Assembly: GCA_036518215.1 (NCBI GenBank)
Contig: DATDNP010000191.1
Span: forward strand, 1 to 10,296
Origin: CF-39 sp036518215
GTDB taxonomy: Bacteria > Chloroflexota > Limnocylindria > P2-11E
Direction: 5' to 3'
Length of the DNA stretch: 10,296 nucleotides
The notes below the pieces were generated by a model that worked only from the letters and a program-made list of their open reading frames with translations, was not told where the DNA came from and did not search any database. The stretch's first letter is position 1. Each line of letters opens with the position of its first letter. Shown piece by piece: positions 6,755 to 10,296 of the stretch. The position numbers and the translations under genes were made by a program.

Positions 6755-7726
6755 CTAGAGGATCGTCTCTCCCAGCGCGCTCGCGACGAGCTCGACCGCG
6801 AGACGTGCCGTCCGGTTCCCGGTGTCGAGGATGGGATTCACCTCGGCGATCTCGATGGACCGCAGCTTCCCGGACGCGGCGACCATCTCCATCGCGAGCT
6901 GTGCCTCGCGGTACGTGAGCCCGCCGCGCACCGGCGTGCCGACGCCTGGCGCTTCGTCGGGATCGAGCGCATCCATGTCGAGCGAGAGGTGGATCCCGCC
7001 GGCGTGCCCCGCGACCGCGATCGCCTTCTCCATCGCCGCGGCCATGCCCATGCGGTCGATGTCGGCCATGGTGATCGCCGTGACGCCTGCCTTGACGATG
7101 TTCGTCTTCTCACCCGCGTCGATGTCGCGGAGCGCCATGAGCACGCCGTGCCTCCCGTCCGTCGTGCCGCGAAGGCCGGCCGGGAACGGGTCGCCGGCGA
7201 GACCGAGCACCACGGCGAACGGCATGCCGTGGACGTTCCCCGACGGCGACGTCTCCGGCGTGTTGATGTCGCCGTGCGCATCGATCCAGATGACACCCGC
7301 ACGCTTGCCGGCACGATCGAGCCCAGCGATGGTGCCGATCCCGAGCGAGTGATCGCCGCCGAGCACGAGCGGGATATTCCCGGCGCGTGCGATCTCGGAC
7401 ACGACGACGGCGAGCTCCTCGCACACGCGCACGATCTCGCTCACGTTGTGCGCGCGCGGGCGCCCGCGCGCGATGTCCTCCGCCGGGACCTTCTTCACCG
7501 TGTGCGTCGCGCGGCCCTCGTCGGGATCGGCGACGCGGATGTTGCCGCGGTCCTTCACGCGATAGCCGATGTCCGAGAGCTTCTCCGCGAGACCGGCGTA
7601 CCGGACGCCCGAAGGCCCCATGTCGACGCCACGGCGGTTGCCGCCGAGATCCATCGGCACGCCGACGATCTCGACGATCGGCCGCGACTCCATCTTCCGG
7701 ATCTGCTCCGGCGAGAACGTCTTCAT
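6755..7726 (-). CDS. rocF: Arginase (Mn-dependent ureohydrolase)
   Basis: The enzyme hydrolyses L-arginine to L-ornithine and urea in the cytoplasm, using a two-manganese centre. The 323-residue protein has all ureohydrolase signatures: GVPMDLGGNRRGVDMGPS (22-39), GGDHS (His126), IDAHGD (Asp149, His151, Asp153) and SLDMDALDP (Asp250, Asp252), which supply the metal ligands. Glu295 in AEVNP and His166 in GNVHG match catalytic residues of arginase. The loop NTPETSPSGNVHG (155-167) is the substrate-recognition segment characteristic of arginases, arguing against agmatinase, formiminoglutamase or guanidinobutyrase. The ATG at 7726 overlaps the fabZ TGA as ATGA, so translation is likely coupled to fabZ, an odd partnership because arginine breakdown has no direct link to fatty-acid elongation. 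A 22-bp GC palindrome lies within the coding region. Confidence 0.94.
   Translation of the reverse strand: MKTFSPEQIRKMESRPIVEIVGVPMDLGGNRRGVDMGPSGVRYAGLAEKLSDIGYRVKDRGNIRVADPDEGRATHTVKKVPAEDIARGRPRAHNVSEIVRVCEELAVVVSEIARAGNIPLVLGGDHSLGIGTIAGLDRAGKRAGVIWIDAHGDINTPETSPSGNVHGMPFAVVLGLAGDPFPAGLRGTTDGRHGVLMALRDIDAGEKTNIVKAGVTAITMADIDRMGMAAAMEKAIAVAGHAGGIHLSLDMDALDPDEAPGVGTPVRGGLTYREAQLAMEMVAASGKLRSIEIAEVNPILDTGNRTARLAVELVASALGETIL
7451..7472. repeat. Perfect 22-bp GC-only palindrome inside the arginase gene
   Basis: The 22 bases read identically on both strands, with only G and C and the centre at 7461/7462. They encode part of the Ala-Arg-Gly-Arg-Pro-Arg-Ala stretch at arginase residues 86-92. 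A very stable hairpin is possible in mRNA. No T-run follows, so it is not an intrinsic terminator. It may be a by-product of GC-rich Arg/Gly/Pro/Ala codons. Confidence 0.6.
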
Positions 7727-8169
7727 GTCTTCGGCGCGTTCGCCTGGAAGATGGCGAGGATGACGCCTTCGGCAGCGAGCTCGTCACCGACGAACGTGCG
7801 GACGTTCACCCGCGCGAAGCCGCGGCGGAAGCGGTCCATCGTCGCCTCGAACCGTCCGGTGTCGCCCGGCTTCACCATCCGCTTGAACCTCATGTCCTCG
7901 ATGCCCGCAAAGAGGCCGAGGCCGTCGCGGTACTCGGGAAGGCTCATCGCCATGACCGTGGCCGCTTGGGCCATCGATTCCACGAGGATGACGCCGGGAA
8001 CGATCGGGTTCCCGGGGAAATGCCCGGGTTGGTACCACTCCCTGCCGGTGAAATCGTGCTCCGCGACCGCGCGCACGCCCGGGTCGAGCTCGGTGACGCG
8101 GTCGATGAGCAGGAATGGCTCGCGATGCGGGATGAGCGCCTCGATCGCGGCACGGTCCATGACGGTCAC
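7723..8169 (-). CDS. fabZ: 3-hydroxyacyl-ACP dehydratase
   Basis: FabZ dehydrates (3R)-hydroxyacyl-ACP to trans-2-enoyl-ACP in each elongation cycle and is a cytoplasmic hotdog-fold enzyme. The 148-residue length is normal. Seen in the sequence: IPHREPFLLIDRV near the N-terminus, the catalytic His50 in QPGHFPGNPIVPGV, the catalytic Glu64 in LVESMAQ, and the family's later FAGIEDMRFKRMVKPGD segment. The GTG at 8169 is used because a TACACT box lies exactly six bases upstream and no Shine-Dalgarno exists. The in-frame ATG at 8160 (MDRAAIEALIPHR) is an acceptable alternative that removes three residues. The gene follows accC after about 19 bases, and its stop overlaps the arginase start (ATGA). 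FabA is unlikely, because FabA uses Asp rather than Glu in the active site. Confidence 0.95.
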   Translation of the reverse strand: MTVMDRAAIEALIPHREPFLLIDRVTELDPGVRAVAEHDFTGREWYQPGHFPGNPIVPGVILVESMAQAATVMAMSLPEYRDGLGLFAGIEDMRFKRMVKPGDTGRFEATMDRFRRGFARVNVRTFVGDELAAEGVILAIFQANAPKT

Positions 8170-8175
8170 GGCGCG

Positions 8176-8181
8176 AGTGTA
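8176..8181 (-). promoter_or_regulatory. Possible -10 box (TACACT) for leaderless fabZ
   Basis: TACACT in the accC-fabZ gap precedes the fabZ GTG by six bases, the spacing expected if transcription starts at the G of GTG. An identical hexamer precedes fabF. A clear -35 is not visible, so this could equally be only a chance match within an operon. Confidence 0.35.
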
Positions 8182-8188
8182 GTGAGGG

Positions 8189-9547
8189 CTAGCTCGCGAG
8201 GGCGTCGACTCCGACGGTGTCGATGAGATGCGTCGTGACCTGTCCCTGGCGGAACAGGTCGGAGGCGAGGATCTTCTTGTGCGCCGGGATGTTCGTGGTC
8301 ACGCCGACGATCGTGAACTCATCGAGCGCGCGCTGCATCCGCGCGACGGCCTCGGCACGATCGCGCCCCCACGCGACGAGCTTCGCGAGGAGCGAGTCGT
8401 AGTACGGCGGGACCTCGTAGCCCTGGAAGCAGTGCGTGTCGACGCGGATGCCGGGACCGCCCGGGGTGAGCCACGTCGTGAGCACGCCGGTCGACGGCGC
8501 GAAGTTCTGCTCGCTGTCCTCCGCGTTGATGCGGCACTCGATCGCGTGGCCCTGCACCCAGATCTGCTCCTCGCTGAACGAGAGCGGCTGACCCGACGCG
8601 AGCGCGATCTGCTCCTTGACGAGGTCGATGCCCGTCGTCGCCTCGGTGATGGTGTGCTCGACCTGGATCCGCGAGTTCACCTCGATGAAGTAGTAGCGGC
8701 CGTCACGGTCGACGAGGAACTCGAACGTGCCGACGTTGCGGTAGCCGCAGCGGACTGCGGCGTCGACGGCCTGCCGCGCGATCTCCTGCCGGAGCTGCTC
8801 GCTGATCGAGGCGGACGGCGCCTCCTCGATGAACTTCTGGTTGCGCCGCTGGATCGAGCACTCGCGCTCACCGAGGCAGATCCCCGAGCCGTACTCGTCG
8901 ACCGCGATCTGCGCTTCGACGTGGCGCACGCCCTCGAGGCAGCGCTCGAGGTAGATGCCGTCGTCGCCGAACGACGCCTTCGCCTCGCCGCGCGCTTGAT
9001 CCCAGAGACGCTGGAGCTCGCTCGGCGATGTCGCCTTGCGCATGCCGCGACCGCCGCCGCCCGCCTTCGCCTTGAGCATGACGGGGTAGCCGATCGCCTC
9101 GGCGATGCGTAGCGCTTCGGCGCTCGTGCGGACCGGACCTTCGGAGCCGGGGATCACCGGCACGCCCAGACGCTTCACCGTCGCGCGCGTCTCGGCCTTG
9201 TCGTGGAACGTGCGAAGGACCTCGGGCGGCGGGCCGATGAAGGTGAGGCCGTGGTCGCCGCACACTTCGGCGAAGTCGGCGCTCTCCGAGAGGAACCCGT
9301 AGCCGGGATGGATCGCCTGCGCGCCGCTGATGAGCGCGGCCGACATGATCGCCGGGATGTTCAGATAGGAGTCGCGTGCGGGGGCCGGGCCGATGCAGAT
9401 CGCTTCGTCGGCGAGATGCACGGGCAGGCTGTGCGCATCCGCCTCGCTGTACACGACGACGGACTGGATCCCGAGCTCGCGGCACGCGCGGATGACACGG
9501 AGCGCGATCTCGCCACGGTTCGCGATGAGGACCTTATCGAAGGACAG
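8189..9547 (-). CDS. accC: Biotin carboxylase subunit of acetyl-CoA carboxylase, apparent CTG start
   Basis: AccC carboxylates the biotin on AccB using ATP and bicarbonate. From CTG at 9547 the protein has 452 residues, the normal AccC length, and begins LSFDKVLIANRGEIALRVIR, matching the family N-terminus. The ATP-grasp core is complete: KAKAGGGGRGMR (159-170), Lys238 in RRNQKFIEEAPS, Glu289 and Arg293 in IEVNSRIQVEHTITE, and ECRINAEDSEQNFAPSTG further on. No ATG, GTG or TTG occurs in frame between an upstream TGA and the family N-terminus. The first such codon, GTG at 9454, would delete the conserved ANRGEIA strand. GGGAGG lies six bases before the CTG, an ideal spacing. The gene overlaps the end of fabD by 14 bases and precedes fabZ. 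A CTG start is rare; a sequencing error (A to C) is the alternative. Other biotin-dependent carboxylases share this domain, but length and neighbours fit AccC. Confidence 0.93.
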   Translation of the reverse strand: MSFDKVLIANRGEIALRVIRACRELGIQSVVVYSEADAHSLPVHLADEAICIGPAPARDSYLNIPAIMSAALISGAQAIHPGYGFLSESADFAEVCGDHGLTFIGPPPEVLRTFHDKAETRATVKRLGVPVIPGSEGPVRTSAEALRIAEAIGYPVMLKAKAGGGGRGMRKATSPSELQRLWDQARGEAKASFGDDGIYLERCLEGVRHVEAQIAVDEYGSGICLGERECSIQRRNQKFIEEAPSASISEQLRQEIARQAVDAAVRCGYRNVGTFEFLVDRDGRYYFIEVNSRIQVEHTITEATTGIDLVKEQIALASGQPLSFSEEQIWVQGHAIECRINAEDSEQNFAPSTGVLTTWLTPGGPGIRVDTHCFQGYEVPPYYDSLLAKLVAWGRDRAEAVARMQRALDEFTIVGVTTNIPAHKKILASDLFRQGQVTTHLIDTVGVDALAS

Positions 9548-10296
9548 GAAGCGCCTCCCTCAATGTGGTCTCGTCCGAGACGTTCGCGACCCTCGCCGCC
9601 GCGAGGATCCGTTTGGTGAGCCCGGTGAGGACATTGCCCGGCCCGAACTCGACGAAGGCGGTCGCGCCCTCCCCTTCCGCGCGCCGCACCGAGGCGACCC
9701 ACTCTACCGGAGACCACACCTGTTTCTCCAGCAATTTCGGGAAATCGGCCGCATGTTCGTGCTTTTGCGCATCCACATTCGCTATGACCGGTACCCGTAA
9801 CGCGTCCCATCGTGCCGCCGCGAGCGCCGTGGCGAGATCGGGCGCGACCTTCTGCATCGCCGGAGAGTGGAACGCCGCGGACGTTCGTAATGGGATGACG
9901 CGCTTCGCCCCGGCGGCCTTGAGCGCCTCCGTCGCGGGACCGTGATCGTCACGCGGTCCGCTGATGACGACCTGCCCCGGCGCGTTGTCGTTCGCGACCA
10001 CCAAGCGCGTGCCCTCGATCGCGCGCGCGATCGCGTCGGCGTCCATGCCGAGCACGGCGAGCATGCCGCCCGACGGGTCCGCTCGCTGCATGAGCTCGCC
10101 GCGCGTGCGCACGAGCCGCACCGCATCGGCGAGCGGAAGCGCGCCCGCGGCGACGAGCGCGGTGAACTCGCCGAGCGAATGACCGAGCGCGACGATGGGC
10201 CCGCTGAGCTGCGCCGCCGCCTGCGCCGCGCGGAGCGCCGCGATGGACGCTGTGAGGAGCGCGGGCTGCGTGTTCGCGGTCTGATCGAGCTCGCTC
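9534..10296 (-). CDS. fabD: Malonyl-CoA:ACP transacylase (5' end outside the window)
   Basis: FabD moves malonyl from CoA to ACP, supplying the elongation unit. The visible 253 residues lack roughly the first 50-60. The window opens in SELDQTANTQPALLTASIA, matching the family's DQT..TQPALL segment. The nucleophile follows in GHSLGEFTALVAAGAL, then the conserved Arg region LVRTRGELMQRA, VVANDNAPGQVVISG, the catalytic His in SAAFHSPAM and EFGPGNVLTGL near the C-terminus. The frame continues past the internal GTG at 10121 to the window edge, so that codon is not the start. The gene overlaps accC by 14 bases, and the accC Shine-Dalgarno lies in its tail. fabD followed by accC and fabZ suggests a fatty-acid operon whose upstream members are not visible. 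Confidence 0.95.
   Translation of the reverse strand, partial: SELDQTANTQPALLTASIAALRAAQAAAQLSGPIVALGHSLGEFTALVAAGALPLADAVRLVRTRGELMQRADPSGGMLAVLGMDADAIARAIEGTRLVVANDNAPGQVVISGPRDDHGPATEALKAAGAKRVIPLRTSAAFHSPAMQKVAPDLATALAAARWDALRVPVIANVDAQKHEHAADFPKLLEKQVWSPVEWVASVRRAEGEGATAFVEFGPGNVLTGLTKRILAAARVANVSDETTLREALPVLR
9554..9559 (-). promoter_or_regulatory. Ribosome binding site supporting the accC CTG start
   Basis: GGGAGG on the minus strand is followed by six bases (CGCTTC) and then CTG at 9547. It lies inside the last codons of fabD. It is one of the best Shine-Dalgarno matches in the window and has no other start codon within reach. Confidence 0.75.

Noticed and set aside
7451..7472. Intrinsic terminator at the GC palindrome
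   Set aside because: No T-run follows on either strand, and it lies in the middle of a coding region.
6755..7726. Agmatinase or formiminoglutamase for the ureohydrolase
   Set aside because: The NTPETSPSGNVHG recognition loop and EVNP motif follow the arginase pattern.
6467..8226. Plus-strand open frames (up to 571 codons) opposite the secreted protein, arginase and fabZ
   Set aside because: They are antisense to genes with intact active sites, and the translations resemble no family.
9454..9547. GTG at 9454 as the accC start
   Set aside because: It would remove the conserved FDKVLIANRGEIA segment of biotin carboxylase, and it lacks the Shine-Dalgarno spacing that the CTG at 9547 has.

Overview
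The window is a compact, very GC-rich bacterial chromosomal segment. It has almost no intergenic space, many GTG starts and several overlapping gene junctions. Housekeeping type II fatty-acid synthesis genes dominate. I see no phage, insertion sequence, CRISPR array, tRNA or rRNA, and no gene-free stretch over 300 bases. The high GC, frequent GTG starts, scarcity of Shine-Dalgarno sites and a secreted domain I recall from Chloroflexota and cyanobacteria suggest a high-GC lineage such as Chloroflexota. This is inference, and the sequence alone does not fix the phylum.

Right half, minus strand, in transcription order: fabD (its 5' end lies outside the window), accC, fabZ, a metal-dependent arginase, then a membrane-anchored secreted protein of unknown role. 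FabD makes malonyl-ACP, AccC is the biotin carboxylase subunit of acetyl-CoA carboxylase, and FabZ dehydrates 3-hydroxyacyl-ACP. fabD and accC overlap by 14 bases, and accC appears to begin at a rare CTG codon behind a well-placed Shine-Dalgarno. fabZ and the arginase gene share an ATGA junction.

Middle: a MarR-family regulator (minus) and an ankyrin-repeat gene (plus) are divergently transcribed from a short AT-rich region. That region holds a perfect 7-bp inverted repeat, which sits in the spacer and on the -10 box of a good marR promoter. The predicted marR start point is its own GTG, so its mRNA would be leaderless. The ankyrin gene ends 3 bases from the convergent secreted-protein gene.

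Left half, minus strand: a 719-residue fusion of a complete cysteinyl-tRNA synthetase with a C-terminal GT2-like glycosyltransferase domain, an S51 (peptidase E/cyanophycinase-like) serine hydrolase joined by a GTGA overlap, fabF, and the start of accB, whose GTG shares a base with the fabF stop codon. Acetyl-CoA carboxylase and elongation genes are therefore split into two blocks (fabD-accC-fabZ and fabF-accB) with unrelated genes between and among them.

The points most worth a second look are the CysRS-glycosyltransferase fusion, the CTG start of accC, the compact MarR operator with its leaderless promoter, and recurring TAnnnT boxes 6-7 bases before GTG starts that lack a Shine-Dalgarno.
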